64,000 nt of DNA, taken from NCBI GenBank assembly GCA_013398295.1, contig VZSF01006979.1, forward strand, positions 893,329 through 957,328, in the 5' to 3' direction. The position numbers and the translations under genes were made by a program. Numbering within the stretch: the first letter of the stretch is position 1; each line of letters opens with the position of its first letter. The notes beneath the pieces are model-generated. The model searched no databases. It was not told the DNA's origin and was given only the letters and a program-made list of their open reading frames with translations. This document shows positions 1 through 14,030 of this stretch, in pieces. Source of the DNA: Chionis minor. Lineage: Eukaryota > Chordata > Aves > Charadriiformes > Chionididae.

Positions 1-804
1 ATACCAATTTAAAACAGCTTCCTGTTTCATTTATATGTCATCCTTCAAGAAGTAACAGTCCCACTGGGATGCATGAGTGTAAACAGTTCAAAGGACACTC
101 ACATCTTTGTGACCAACTACTTTTTTTTATGTCATGCAGGTTGAAAACATTGATGTTGGTTTAATATGCTTGGGCTGCAAAATATTGATATAGATTTCAT
201 GAAAAAGCACATTTTTTTTTGGTGGAAGAAATAGATTTATCATAAAACTCACTGATTTTTGCACATGAATGAGGCTCTTTAAAATAACTTGGCAGGGAAA
301 TCATCATAGTTAAATGTTCTCTGTTCTTACTTTTTATCATAAAATACAGACCTTTCCCTTTCTGTTGATCTGGTAGAGCACTATAATTGAAAACAAAAGT
401 TGCATGCTGAACAACAATTCTAGCTCTGTCATGCTTCTTTCTCTGTGCTAGTAGATGGCAAAGCGCAACCACTTTGCTAGTAATTCATTAAATCTGTTAA
501 TGGGAAAAAACCCTTACTGGAAGTATAAATCCTAGTATATTATTCAACATATTTGATTTTACATAAATAAATTGTACATATTCTGTATAATATTTATATG
601 GCATTTTTTTGAAGTATTTAGCTTAGCAAGCTAATAAAAAGCAAAAATTCATACATTTTGTCATAATTATGAAGTACTCGACTCATCATATATACTTATT
701 TTCAAAGTGGAATTGTTTTCTTATATTAAAAAGTTGCCAATTCAATTAAAAATTGAATTTGTATTCTCTGCTATAAGTAAGGAGTGAACGAGAATATGAG
801 TGAA
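1..804. other. Unique AT-rich non-coding DNA
   Basis: AT-rich single-copy sequence with short T and A runs. Short open frames occur at the rate expected by chance and none has protein-like composition. No repeat or regulatory structure that I can defend. Confidence 0.7.
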
Positions 805-1271
805 GAAATACAGGGAACTGCTGGAGAGGGTACAGCAAAGGGCTACAAAGGTGATTAGGGGGCTGGAACATCTTTCTTATGAGGAAAGGCTGAGGGAGTT
901 GGGTCTTTTTAGTCTGGAGAAGAGAAGACTGAGGGGGGATCTCATCAATGCTTATAAATACTTTAAGGGAGGGTGCCAGGAGGAGGGTGCCAGTCTTTTT
1001 TTACTGGTGCCTAGGGACATGACAAGAAGTAACAGGCACAAACTTGAACATAGGAAGTTCCCTCTGAACCTGAGGAGGAACTTCTTTCCTTTGAGGGTGG
1101 CAGAGCACTGGCACAGGCTGCCCAGAGAGGTGGTGGAGTCTCCGACTGTGGAGACATCCAAAACCCACCTGGACACCACCCTGTGCAACCTGCTCTAGGT
1201 GAACCTGCTTTGGCAGGGGGGTTGGACCGGATGATCTCCAGAGGTGCCTTCCAACTCTGTGATTCTGTGAA
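805..1271 (+). mobile_element. CR1 LINE, 5'-truncated 3' end
   Basis: This is the 3' end of a chicken-repeat-1 type non-LTR retrotransposon. It starts abruptly near the codons for ELLERVQQRA and runs through [20 protein letters not shown], the conserved C-terminal part of the CR1 second reading frame (downstream of the reverse transcriptase core). The frame stays open to a TAG at about 1196. A short 3' UTR follows, with the typical TTGGACCGGATGATCTCCAGAGG-type block, and the copy ends in GATTCTGTGA at about 1261-1270. An uninterrupted frame of about 130 codons in a dead-on-arrival copy suggests moderate age. It has no reverse transcriptase core and cannot be autonomous. The 5' truncation is usual for this family. 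Confidence 0.95.
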
Positions 1272-3456
1272 TGTCAAAAGATGTAGAGCCTATTGTTTCT
1301 GTATAAATTTCAGCCCAGCTCCAGTTACCCTTTTTGTTTTGCGCAGAGGTGAGTAGAATAATAGGAATGGAGCTAGTTTTGACTTTCATGATTTTTTGTT
1401 GTGGTTTGTTTTTTTTCTCTTGGACTAAATGTGTTCTTTTAAAACAAAGCAACCTACTGGAACAGAAATGGGATTCAGTGGAAACTTTTTCTCAAGCATT
1501 TCCATTGTAAGGTAATTTATGAAAGATACATTTTTTTAATTTTTTTTTTTTTAGGCCCAGGGCAGAATTTTCTACTGAACTCACAAAGGTCTTAAAATAA
1601 TCAGTTGTCTGTTGGCCAGGGTTTTGTGTTACCCTGCTCTATGTTTAAATCTGGGTCTTGAGTCTGCATCACCCATCTCCCAGGCATGGGAAGCTGAATT
1701 TCCCAGCTAGTGACTGATTGAGGGGGTCGCTTTTTTGCTCCTCTGTGAGCTACTTCACTTCTAATTAGTCCAGCAGGCAGATGAAAGAGTTCAGTACTGA
1801 GATAATTCACCTGAGGTGTCAGAAACCTTATTCTGAATTTCTGGCTAGATACCACTGTTACCTGTTATATTGCCAGTGGTTATTCCCATTCCCTGAAGTA
1901 GCAGCTTCCAGGTCTTGTATCCATCTATGTGCAATTTTGGAATGTCTTAATACCACTACTAATGTATTACATTTAGGGAGCAGCTGTCTTACACACAGTA
2001 GGATAGTTCAAACACAGAGAGCTTGAGACAGTTGCTCAGGATAACCAATTACTTAGTGTTAGGTCACATATTTAGGATATTGCAAAATAGTGACCCAAAC
2101 TTGCACCTGGTCTTACAAGTATTAGAGGAGTGTTCTAAATTTATTAATCAGATCATTACTGATTGACTTCAGTTAACACCTTTGACAGCTGTGCTGTGTT
2201 TAGGATTACTTTATGCCAGTAGCTCATTGCAAAACTACAACTATAATAGAGAACTGGCTGGGCTACCTGCTCACGTCAGGGCTCTTTTAAGAAATTATAT
2301 GGTATCACTGATATAGATAGTTGGGTTTTTACTGTATTTTCTCTGATGATTTTAACATGCTATCGATTTTAGCCCGGTAATAAACTAACTTCAAATTTTT
2401 ACATATTTTGAGAAATAAAACAGGAGTACAATAATTGTAAATTTTCAGAAGTATTGTCTGACTATTCTACTTAATTTCATGGCTTCCTAGGACAAAATTC
2501 TTATTTACAGGCTTACAACTATTTTACCTCAACTTCTAGCGGCATTTTGTCTCAGTAAATTTCATACTCAAGTACAGTGCTCTACAGCACATTGATCTGA
2601 AATAGTACTCTTGCGGCTTTGCCAGATTTATCTCAAGATCAAAAGTTTTAACTGTCTTTTAATGTTAAAATGCACATATGGGTCTGCTCTTTCCAACCTT
2701 TGCCACTCTTGCTCAAGGGAGTTAGAAACACAGATTAAACTTCATGAAGAACAGTGGCTCTCCAACTCTCATTCTGCAGAGCTGTAGAGTAGGCAATGAA
2801 CCTTTATGATTTCTTGTAGCACCTTTTCTGGATTTTATCACTGTAGAAAATAGTATAATGCCCTCTGGAATTCATGAAAGTCTTTCCATTGGTTTTAGCA
2901 TACAGCAGAAGCAATCCCCAATGAGAGAGCACCTGCAGCTGTGAATCTACATGTGCAGTAGGAAATGGCACAGATTCAGAGGAAAAGACATGAACTGAAG
3001 ACTTTGGGAATTTCTGCCCTAAGATCTATCAACTATTTTCCAAACCACGAAGCAGAGAGCTGTTTATGTTTGTTACTACTTTTTAATTCCTGTTGGCAGT
3101 GACATGCAGACTATGAAATGTGTTAGGCTTGATTTACATAAATCAGAAGGTTGTCAGCTTCTTCCTTTTAAATGTCTATGTTGCCTTAAAATCCAAACTG
3201 ATGACCTCATTGTAACACAAATAAATAGTGTTGGTAAATGTTATTATAAATTTCTTCTATTACTGAACATACGGATGGAAATGCAAAGTTAAAATTTGTC
3301 ATATTCTTTCTTACATACACTATGCTTTGTTATCAGTCTTCCATATTTTTGAGACCTTTTTTCCATTATCAAAAAAGTTTTGATGTCTGTGTTTCATGAT
3401 GCTTAACCACATACACTAAACTTGGTCTTTTGTTTAAAATAAAATTTCTGTATTGG
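1272..3456. other. Unique non-coding DNA
   Basis: Ordinary AT-rich sequence. A T-rich stretch lies near 1530-1553. No exon, repeat family or RNA gene recognised. Confidence 0.65.
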
Positions 3457-3484
3457 TATACCTCATTGTGTATAATGAGGTATA
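3457..3484. repeat. Perfect 11-bp inverted repeat, 6-base loop
   Basis: TATACCTCATT at 3457-3467 is the exact reverse complement of 3474-3484, separated by GTGTAT. It sits at the left edge of an A/T-rich run with TATATA motifs (3484-3525). The stem is too short for a microRNA precursor. It could be a chance hairpin or the remnant of a small terminal-inverted-repeat element. Confidence 0.6.
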
Positions 3485-6400
3485 AATTTATATATAAAAA
3501 AATAAAATTATATATAAAAATATAATTGTGAGGCCCTCTAGCTGTCCAGCATAATGAAACAGAAGAGAGGAAACATCTTAATCTCTTAATGCAATGGTTA
3601 TTTCTCTATGTCGTCAAGGATCAGGGAGGGCAGACATATCATAGGAAACGTGAAGGGAAATATTGTAATTATAATCAGAGAAGTTCTGGATGATTTTATG
3701 ACTGCAAAGAATGTTTGTAGTTATTTATACTAGTAGCATACTTGGATTACCCAGTTGATTAAATGCATTGTTAGATACCTTTATTAGGATTAGTTGTTTT
3801 GTTTCATCATGAGGCATTAACTCCTCATGAAGGAAAGTTACTGATCACAGTGCACTAATGACTTAATGTATTGACTTTATGGTTTACTGTACATGTTTTT
3901 TAAAAACATAAACCCTATTTTTTTTGAGATTTCAAAATAAATAGTTTCCCATTAAGTACACAATTTTCTTTGAAATCTTAAATTTTGTATAGGTCTACCT
4001 AGGATAATTTGGGTTTATCTGTCAAAGGTGTGGTTGTCAAAATAGCAAAATAATTATTTTTGTTACCACTAGGATGTACCATTTCGCAAACGGAATATCT
4101 GTAATTTTCATTACAAAAGCATTGCTGTTTCACCTTTCTGTATTCAGATAGTTGAATGTTGAGCTACTAGTGGATAGATTTCCCTGTTCAGATCTGGTTT
4201 TAGTGTTCTCTTCAGTGAATGCTATGAGTTATGTGAAATCATCCTGTCACTTCCGATACAAACTACTTAGCCCTGGACTTTTTAAAATGAAACTTTATTT
4301 CTTTTCACCCTTATAAATGTGCCCTTTCCAAATTCTTCCTCTTCTGGCTTTTAAAATAATGAAAAGACTAAAGAGACTATGCTTGTAATTAAAATTCATT
4401 TTTAAATAACCTCAGAAGATTGTTTCTAGAAATCAAAACATCTTTATGGTCCCATTTCTAAGGAAAGAAAGACAAGTGACTGGGATCCTGTACACTTTAC
4501 TGTATTCTACATTAATTACCTTCTATTAAAAAATGACAAAGACCTTTTTGAAAGGGAATCTGGCACTCTTTCCACAGAAATGATGGCAGACACCCTACTC
4601 TCTGCTGATTTCTTGACACTTCTAATTACCTGTATTCATTTGAAATCGTTTCCTTTGTAGTGAGTTATTGGCATGATTTTCAGAGAACAAGAGGAAAATG
4701 GAAAACATTTTAGCAAGTTAAGAAAAAAAAAATCAACAGTATCATTGTTTGCAGCTTTTGTTGAAACTACCTACGTGAGTCATTTGAGGGACATGAAGGT
4801 AAATGAAAGGTTATACTTTGCCCTGCACGTTGTCGCTGGTATTTGTAATGTCAATAACTGTAGAAGGTTGTCAGGAAACTGGAGAGATAAAGGTCAATAG
4901 CAATGACAAATATATCATTGTATGTGTTTGAATATGCAATATCAGCCTAATCTCATGGTGGAGGCTTTCACACCCTGGAAATATCAATCAGGTGCTGTAT
5001 CAGAACTATCCATTGTTTTCTGTGTACCTAGAATTAAATGGGAGATCAGTAGATTTAGTTTTAGCATGTTTACACTATTTTTCTAGATTACTTTATTTAG
5101 TACAGAGAAACAAGTTGTTCTCTCAAAATGATGTTTTCCATGAAATAAAACACTAACAGAGATTTTAAAAAAAGAAAAAAAGAAGAGTATCCTAGGTTCC
5201 TCAGTTTGTTACAGAACATTGAATATGAGTTTCTATTTAAGATCTGATATTGCCAGTTTTCAAAATATTTTCGGAAATCACGTCATTCTGATAATCGTGT
5301 GTAAATCCATTCAGTTTTTTTCATATACTAAGACACACAACAGCATCTCACTTAAAGTGCCTCTAACAGGGATAGACCTTTATTTTTGACAAACTATACC
5401 AAGATTTCAGAGCTCAGTTAGAAACAGCTACAGCCTACAGGTAAATGAATGTGTAAAGGAATAATCCTTTTGAGAGAATTAACTTACAGTTGAACATATC
5501 AAAGCACCGGATTCTAAGTTTTTACAAATGTGGATCCTGATTTAGGAAAACCAAAATTTGACCTATAAGGGAATACCAAATCACAAGTCCTTACACTGTT
5601 ATGTGGTTTTATGTGGTTATGCAAGCATGGGAAAGCAAGAGATGAAGAGCAAGGAAAGAAATTACATCAGAGAGCCATGTGACATTGAAAGTAAAAACAG
5701 CAATTAGTTCAGTGAGAATCTTGAGGTAGGAAGGCAGGAGAAGGATGCAACAGTGTGAGGATGAGTTTTGAGAATAGCAGGAAGGAAGTATTGCAGCAAA
5801 ATAATGTTGTTTGAGAGACAATTGGAAGAAGTACTTTTGCTGGGTAGAGTGTAAAAGTGACTGTGGGAAGCCAAGGGAAAAGTGAGCACAAATCATCTAC
5901 TAATTAGAAACATGAAGCCCAATATAGTGTAAAAAAATGCTGAAAACATACAGTAAAGGCACAAAGATATTGTTATAGAAGGATCCAAGCACCAGTCTGT
6001 CTGAAACCTTAGTGAATCTGATTTTTTTTAAATCAAGAAAAGTATTTACTAGCCCTGAATTAGTGATTTCACTCTTTCCCTGAATACTAGGTCTTTTTTG
6101 CAAGGTACTAGTACTTGGAACCTTTGAACTGCTAAGATATCACTCCTGTGGAGTGTCCCTAAAACTGTAAGAACTTCAGTTGTTTGCTGTTGAGTGACTT
6201 GTAGTTTTAGGCTTTATTCTATTTATTGTGTTTTATCTATTTAGTGACTGCTTTCGGTGACATCAGTTGCTTCTGAGCACATTTTACTATCGAGGATTTA
6301 AGCTTTAATTTAGTAAAACAGTCTAGTGTGCTTAATTACAATTTTGAAATGCATCATAAGTCTATGCTGTTCAGCAAAGCGTTTAAGAATATGTTTGTGT

Positions 6401-6978
6401 ACTACAGCAGTTCAGAGGGTTTGAGGAAGTGCTTGAAGAAGTCCACTGTTGGCTGAAGTGTTTTGCCTGGGTCATTTCCTAGAAGTTCTTTTGACCTCCA
6501 AATACATTTTTTTCCTGAGTAAATATTTTAGCTGTGTTTCCAAGGACATAATAATGACTGAAAAGGTAATACCCTCTATTGCATTCATAGAAGTGTATCC
6601 TTTCATACTTGCCTAATTTTAAAACACCTGTCACACAGGTAATTTGAAACATTTCTTCTAATTTTCAAAAGAAAAACATCCCATCTCATATGGAACATTA
6701 CTGTTCTTGAGTTATCACAGCTTAAGGTAGTATCTTGTTTTTCAGTCACGTAATACTTACCCTGAGGGACACTTCATTAAACTAGTTATGGAAATGTAAC
6801 ACCAATTAAAAATTTTTTATAGTATTGTCTGAGAAATGGGCTTGTATTTCTAGGCCATCCATTGCCTACACCATTGGCCTATGAATTTTAGCACATGTTG
6901 GAATTTTTGTCTTCTCCGTGTGTACGGTGTCTGGTACAAATGATTGTAGACATTTAGAATTAATTTCGATTATTCTTG
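3485..6978. other. Unique non-coding DNA
   Basis: AT-rich sequence without recognisable genes. An AATAAA at 5144-5149 is followed by A-rich DNA at 5167-5181, but nothing upstream looks transcript-derived. Several overlapping minus-strand frames at 5609-5896 are short and low in complexity. Confidence 0.65.
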
Positions 6979-7149
6979 TTTTTTCTTTCTCTTCTTTTCT
7001 CTCCCTCTCTTCCTTCTGCCTTCCCTGTCTCCCCCACTTTCTCTCTTCCCCCTTCCCCCCTCCCCTTCCCTTCCCTTCCCTCCTCTCCTCCATCTCCCCC
7101 TCCTTCTCCTCCCCTCCCCCTGCTTCTCTCTCTCTCTTTCTTTCCTTCT
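6979..7149 (+). repeat. Homopyrimidine (CT-rich) tract
   Basis: About 171 bases are almost entirely C and T on the plus strand, with only isolated purine interruptions. A pure pyrimidine run of 55 bases lies at 7037-7091 and includes several tandem CCCTT units with mirror-like order; a second pure run lies at 7093-7121. Such polypurine-polypyrimidine mirror repeats can form intramolecular triplex DNA (H-DNA). Long frames in both directions across it (Arg/Glu-rich on minus, Ser/Pro/Phe-rich on plus) are composition artefacts. Confidence 0.95.
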
Positions 7150-7299
7150 GTTGTACCAGAGTTGTCTTTTGGAGCGCAGGGGGTTGGTTTGCCTACCTGT
7201 TCTATGTATTTGCTCCACATACATTGCTTCATTAGACTTCCCCACTCTCTCTTACACACACGTAAAGGTATGCCAGTTAAGTTTCCGTTTGAAACCCGT

Positions 7300-7640
7300 C
7301 TCATCCCTTATTATAGAACAACACTTCTTAGACTTTCTATTTTCACTCAAATGCATAATTATATCATTGTCCAAGGTCTGTTATGTACTCGAGCTCATGA
7401 CACTGCTATGAGATGACTGCAATTACAAGGCTGTGAGGAGACAGAGTTGCATTGCTGTTTTGAATCTGCCTTTTAGCCCTCTGGAATGGGAATAATCTTT
7501 CAGTGATTGCAATGCCTTTGTGTGGTTTTGTGTGCAAGAGAAACAAAAAGTAATTCACAATGTGCGACATACCTATCAGATAATCTCCTATGTGTTGTGA
7601 ATTACGTGGCTGAGGATTAGATGCTCCCAATACCTACATC
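7300..7640. promoter_or_regulatory. Candidate conserved non-coding element
   Basis: This block has higher sequence complexity than its flanks and carries homeodomain/POU-like words (ATGCATAATTAT near 7351, GTAATTCACAA at 7550, GTGAATTAC at 7597). It contains an 11-bp inverted repeat (7550-7560 with 7595-7605). Nothing in it is coding-like. The regulatory call rests only on composition and motifs. Confidence 0.25.
7550..7605. repeat. 11-bp inverted repeat, 34-base spacer
   Basis: GTAATTCACAA at 7550-7560 is the perfect reverse complement of TTGTGAATTAC at 7595-7605. Each arm contains a TAATT/AATTA homeodomain core, so the pair could be divergent binding sites rather than a hairpin. Confidence 0.6.
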
Positions 7641-10600
7641 ATTTCTAGGCCAAAATGCATTGCTTTGGAAATGAAAAATTTTGAAGTACTTCTGAAATAT
7701 GCATTTACTTCCTGTACTCATGTGAGCTGGAGGACCTATGAGCCCGGCAGATTCTTCTGATTTTATTAGCTTTGAATGCTTTCATATAAGCTGTGAAAGT
7801 TCTGTAACTACAAATATCTGAACCTAACTTTCTAGGCTGTGAGATATTATTTGGAGTCCACGGCTGATGAAGAAAAAGAATGTATAATTACCAATGACAG
7901 AATTTTGATACTATTTTCCACATAAAGTAGTGCTGTAATTTGCTTTCTTTTGCGGGGATTCAGCATATGAATATTGGGATCTAGTATGAACTTTTGAAGA
8001 GCACTGCCCTGCTCTTGAGTGAATACTACCTTTGATGTCATCAAAAAGGAGCATGGCCATACATTGATAGCACACCGTAACACAGCAGATCTTTCCTAAC
8101 CATTTTCTAAAGTAAATTAGTCCTTAAATTCTAGACATTTAATTGTATTGCTCAATAAATATCATAATATCATACCTTATCTAATCATTTTATTGCCAGG
8201 TAAACTACCAGTATTACAAAAGTAAATTTGTATGTTTGCATTAATGCGTAATGGTGAATACCTTTTGGATTTTAAGAACTTTGCAGAACTGTAAAAGTGC
8301 TGCAAATAAATTATTTTGCACTTGATTTTATTCTTATTAAATGGAAAGTGCTGCATATTTAAAAATACACGGATATAAATATAAAAGACCTAAAAATAGA
8401 CTCATGCAAGTGTCTCCCAGTTTCCACCTTGCTGTTTTAATGTAGAATTTTAAAACCCTCACATGTGAAATGATTTTTATTTAGAAATGCGTATTTGTGA
8501 TTTCTTTTTTTGACAAAGAAAGGTCTTTTGTTCTGGTTTCTTCAACAGAACCTCATTTTGTGACTTTCTACTGTCCCCTAGTGGCATTTTAATCTTTGTA
8601 ACTATTGCGATATTGCCATTCTGCATTGCTTCTGTGCTTTTCTGTTTCCTTGAGACTATCATTAACAAACATTTAAAATACTATTAAACAACCCATCAAC
8701 TGACTGTGGAAGCAATAACATTGCTCTTTAGCCCAAGCGGTCCTTTCAGATATTTTGAAATGATATAAACAAAGCCAGCAAGCATATGCTGTCTATATAA
8801 TGCATTACTTCATTACAGTAAACATTTCAGATTTGCAGAATGTTAACACAAACCTGATGAAATAAAAATGTTATTAGTTGTGACGAGCCTATACATACCC
8901 TACAGTAGCTAAAATGTAATTTGTGACAGGTTAGAGAATTATTATCAGTAGTCTTAGAGCATGCATTCCAGCTATTCCTTTTCTTTTCTTCCCTTTAAAC
9001 TCACACTGCAATTCCATTAGGTTGTTAGCAAATTTAATATACCCCACAGTGTCACTTTTACATCAAATATTAATATATTACAGAGAAGTACCATATTAGT
9101 AGCTATCTCAACTGATAGCTATTGAAAATGGACTTCTTATGTTTTCCATATGTTCTATATAGAGATACACATTTGATAGCTTTTACTTTCTTAAATACAT
9201 AGTTGCCTTTTCTTTCTGGTGGGTGCGTATGTGTGTATCTCCTTTCTTCACATTCAGTAAGTCACACACATTTTCTCAGTTTCATCTAGTTTTTGATTTG
9301 GATATGCTGTTTGGTTTGGGTTTTTTTTTTCATTTTGTATGCAACCAGAAGCAGACTACTACAGTCCCTGCTGTCATGGGCTTCAGTGATTAGTTCTACC
9401 GTTCTGATCACAGATTTCATTTTACATTAAATACTAGAATATTTCTTTGTCTGAATTTATGTATTATATACATAAAAAAAGACTGGATAGTGCAGTTTGT
9501 TACATGTAATTTTATACTGAGTAACATTAACATAGGAATTTGGAAAATCTGAGTAAGATAACTGAGAATGCATTTAGTGTAACCGATGAAATTTTGAATG
9601 GAGGTGCAAAAAACTATATTTTTCCCCAAATCGTTAGATGCATACACATCCACTCAGAATTAAAAGAATGAGAACTCCTTTAAGCTGTTTTTTTTCTTAA
9701 ACTTTCTATAAGATTAACAAAATAGAGGTCAGTACAAGAAATGCCTGTTTAGTATTTACCATACTATTTTTAGTTGGTAGCTATAAAAAATGACAGCACT
9801 GCAAGTAGAAGGTATAGTGAAATTTGGCCCATTAACTCAGCATTTTAGGAATCAAAGAGATATATATTGCATTAATAACTTCTTGGCACTGTCTACTAGA
9901 GTATTATGGTTATAATAACTATCATACTAAAACAGCTGTTTTACACTTTTATCTTGAACTGGAGTGAAGGTAGAAACGCGTCAGCCATCATATTTTCTTA
10001 AGATGGTTTATTATATGCTGTATGACTTGGTTTGAAAATAAGAAAGAACATGGTATGACATTTTTTACAGTTTATATTCTTAAAAAGACTAGAAGGATTG
10101 GTGCTAGCTTTTGAGCCTTGTCTGCCTTCAGTAGTCATATTGCAATTCTGTGTAGATCTGCTTATCCATCCTTAGGTTTGATTAAGATATCCAAAAACAA
10201 AGCCCTAGAGTGCTGTCGCTTTGGGCACAAACACACAAAAATGCAACCAATGTTAACATTCTGCTTAATACCATTTTTTCAGATGTGGAAAGAAGAGATT
10301 TTAAAGCTCTTAGATTATACAAGAAGGCTTAAAATCTGTTCCCCTTTATTTGTACTTTTTCATATGATGTGGTGCAGCTTTCAAAATAGCTTTTTTGATT
10401 TTATTTTTTTTTCCAAACAGTAACATCTTAAATTGAAATGTAGAGCTTTTACAGCTTGCTTTCTCACAAATTTTTGTGTTCTTTACATTTTTCAAACTAA
10501 TCCTTCCATAAGCAAATTGGTGGTACGATATAGCTGCTGTGTTATGGGAAACACTGGAACTGCTTTGATAGGCTAAAATGGAATGAAAATTTTTCTTCAA

Positions 10601-13600
10601 GATGTTGTGTAGCTTTGTTTTAGCAAAATATAGCTTGTTCATAGCCTTAGTTTAAAAGACAAAATTATCTATATCCGTCTTATTAAGAAAGTAAATGTTT
10701 ATGGCTGTCTAAAGAATTTCCTGAAAAAGGCTTGGTATAAATTTTCCAAATTATTACTAAGATACTGCAGAAGATTAGAAATTAGATGGCTTCACTGTGA
10801 AGCACTGGAAAACTATAACGCTATCAGTGGCCTACTTCCCCAAAATTAGTTTTCTCCCAAACATCTAATAAAGCTAAGCAGTCTCACTTTTTACAACTCA
10901 GGAGACTATCTAAACAGAATGTACAGATTTATAGGGTTATTTTTAGTATATGTCACTTACATTACAGTTTACATTTGCTTTTGAAGCTAATTTGACATTC
11001 TTCGTAAAAAAAATACAGTCAGAAATCTCATTAAAGGCCTTCATAAAGTACAGTCTCAATAGGGTTGTTACCTCTCCCCCCCAAAATGGGGAAAAATCCC
11101 AAAACATGCATGTGCTTATCGTGTGGTTTGGATTTGATGTTAATTTTTTTTATTACTATTTAAAAAATAAATTGAAACACCTGCAGATGAATGTGTAAAG
11201 AATGTTTATATAAATAATTGCTCAACTCACAACTAGGTTAAGTAACTAAGCATTTTGTCACTGTGCAGTATTTCACAGGGCAACAGGTAAATGCTGACGT
11301 CTAAAATGGCCATTATTTTCTTCCACCGCTGTAAGAAATAATTTTTTTATTAAGGTAAAATAAGTATTAAGTTCTTGAAATGTACAATATTGTGCTTTCT
11401 GAAAGCCATTTTTCTGTGAATTAGCTATATATAAAAGGTTATATAAGATGCTGAAGTGATGCTGAGTTTCTTTTCTGAAAATACAATGTTGTGCTCTAAG
11501 ATGAAATACGGAGTTATAGACACACATGTTAAATCCAGCTGAGGAAAAGAGCCTCTGTGTGTGTAGGTTTAATAGCATATAGCTTTTATATTTATTTTTT
11601 GCAAATATTTATATGAACTGCAGAATATTGAGGAGATAAAAGTGAATCCATATTTAACCAATTTATGTGTTCTTTCATATTTATGGAAATATATTGATGA
11701 TGTTAAACTGTAAAGGAAATAGAAACTGACATTGCTATTTTTTACCTTCTGGACCTGTCGTATTAATCAGGTTAATGTAAAACTGTGGAATAAGGAAATG
11801 CCTTAACTATAGATAGGTAACTCAGCTGTAGAATTCAAGTAGATCTTAAATTTCAACATATGACAACAAATAGGTATTTTAGATAGACAACTCTGATAAG
11901 ATTATTTTAGAATAAGATTTCTTGAAACTGCTAGACTACCAGTGTTAGGTGAATTGTGAGAAAATTATGTTTCCTTACAGACTAACTTCTTTTCATATGC
12001 ACACAATTCTATAGGCTTTTAAAAATCAGTTTGCTGTAACCATTTTTAAGTATTAAAAGTCAATGTGCAGCACTTAAACATTGAAACAAATCATTTCTAT
12101 GAATGTATCTCTTGACAGATTGCTTTCTACAAGGCTGGCATGGAATTGAAAGAATAAAATGACATGGTTGGGCTAATAGGGTAATATTAATCATACCTAT
12201 GGTGAAGAGGAAATTGAGATAACTTGGAAGGGTTAAAAGTGGGCTGGTTTCTTTCCAGACATATATTTAGGAGGTTTTTGTTGTATCTGTCTGAATATTA
12301 AGTCCGCAAAGTAAAAGTAGCAAATGGTTACTGTAGTTTGCCAGCAAACTGTGTATGAAACAAAGAATTACTAGGTTCATACAAGCTGATAAAGGATTAC
12401 CACACAGACAAAGCCATTTAAAATTTGCAGCTCCGACCAGACAATTTTTTATGTTTTACAAAGAAGTACAATTACATTTTGAATGACCTTATGCCACAAT
12501 GATGATATAAAGAACAGATTTGTCTCTGCTCCTGGGTCTAGCCTGTATATCCTGTATACATTAGTGCATTTCAGTTGGTGTAGCTGTGATTGTTTATCTT
12601 TGTCAATTTTAAGATATGAATTAAACTCAAATGTCTTTCAAATGTGATACTGTACTTACTCTGTTCAAATAATAAAAATAATTTATTGCAGTAATCTGGA
12701 TTTATGTCTCGGTTAGTTAGAGTAAATATATGGCCTCTATGGGATTCCCTTTTGCCCCTTAAATTCCACAGTGCTTTAAAATGTACTTGTGAGTTACAGA
12801 AAGTTTAGTATGCTTTGCATAAAATGCTTTAAAATTTACACTAATGAGAGATTGAACTTAAAAATAATGTTGACAAGCTACACAAGTTATTTCAAGTATC
12901 CATTGCAGTTTTAAATTCAGCAGAGTTAAGATCACCTGAAAGCTGAAAAGCTAAAAGGTTGACAATCTATATGTTATTTATATTATATACATATTATTGT
13001 AACCAAAACATTGAAGATGTTGAAAAGTTTTTATGTACCTGGTACATCTTTTGTTATTCAGTTTCGAACTACTAATTTCTGTTTGTATTTGTGATGTTAA
13101 AATCTTTTTGTGATTTATAGTATTGTATAATTTTTCCTTCCTCCTTTCTGTCATGTTCATGATAAACCCACACCTATTTATCTGTCTATATTAATGAACC
13201 GGTACAAAAGTAGAGACATTAAAGAAAAATTATCTCATTAATTGAAGACAGTCTTGTATTTTATTGCAATGGGAAATCTAAATACTGTTCCAGACTTTTT
13301 AGGCAATTCTACTTACGGTTTTTTGAATAACAAAATCTAATGCATGTAAAAACATTGGCTCTAAAAATGTTGCTTTTTACAGGTAAGCTATTGCAGCAAA
13401 AAGTTTAATGAGAGAGAAGCAATGAGAGAATTTCCTTTCTTAGAAGAAAACTAGACTGCTGTATGTTACAAAATAATTATGGCTTTCTTTGTGGTTTAGT
13501 ATATTCTATAATAGAAGTTAATTTTATTAAATTATTAAAAAGTGTATATGTATATAATCATAATTAACCTTNTGAAAAAATAAATATATATTCTGAAAAC

Positions 13601-14030
13601 TGTTAGCCTTTTTTTATTTGGGGGGATAAATTATACCTTTTATCCTCTTAGTTCCAGCTAAGATAAAGATATTGCTTCCTTTTGGTATTCTTGCACTGAC
13701 TGTTTGTACCTGTAACATCAGTATTGTGTCGACCACAACATGTGGACAGTTTAAATAAAAGTTGATCCCCTAAATAAGCATGTATTAAGTCAGAAAGCAT
13801 TTTTAATAACTTTATTGTGCAGTTCTGTATCTAGGTATGCTTTTAATTAAAGACTAGTCCATAAATAAGCAAATAATAGAAGTTAGCAGAGAAGCAGTTG
13901 ATATAAATCATGACAGTAGCTCATTTATCTTTGTCCTAACAAGACAATAGGAAATGACACTAAGCCGTTGTTTTCTATGCATTAAGATTTCCTTCTTAAA
14001 CAAATGCAATTGAGGCAGTTTGTTTTTCAG
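7641..14030. other. Unique non-coding DNA
   Basis: AT-rich single-copy DNA. One small hairpin occurs at 9100-9121 (TAGCTATC, six-base loop, GATAGCTA). A single ambiguous base is at 13572. No exon series, RNA gene or mobile element recognised; the open frames here (about 60-100 codons) lack protein-like composition. Confidence 0.65.

Noticed and set aside
5144..5181. AATAAA followed by A-rich sequence as another retrocopy end
   Set aside because: Nothing transcript-like lies upstream, and the A stretch is interrupted and inside general AT-rich DNA.
6866..7416. Overlapping frames of up to 146 codons on both strands
   Set aside because: They cover the CT-rich tract and owe their length to its lack of stops.
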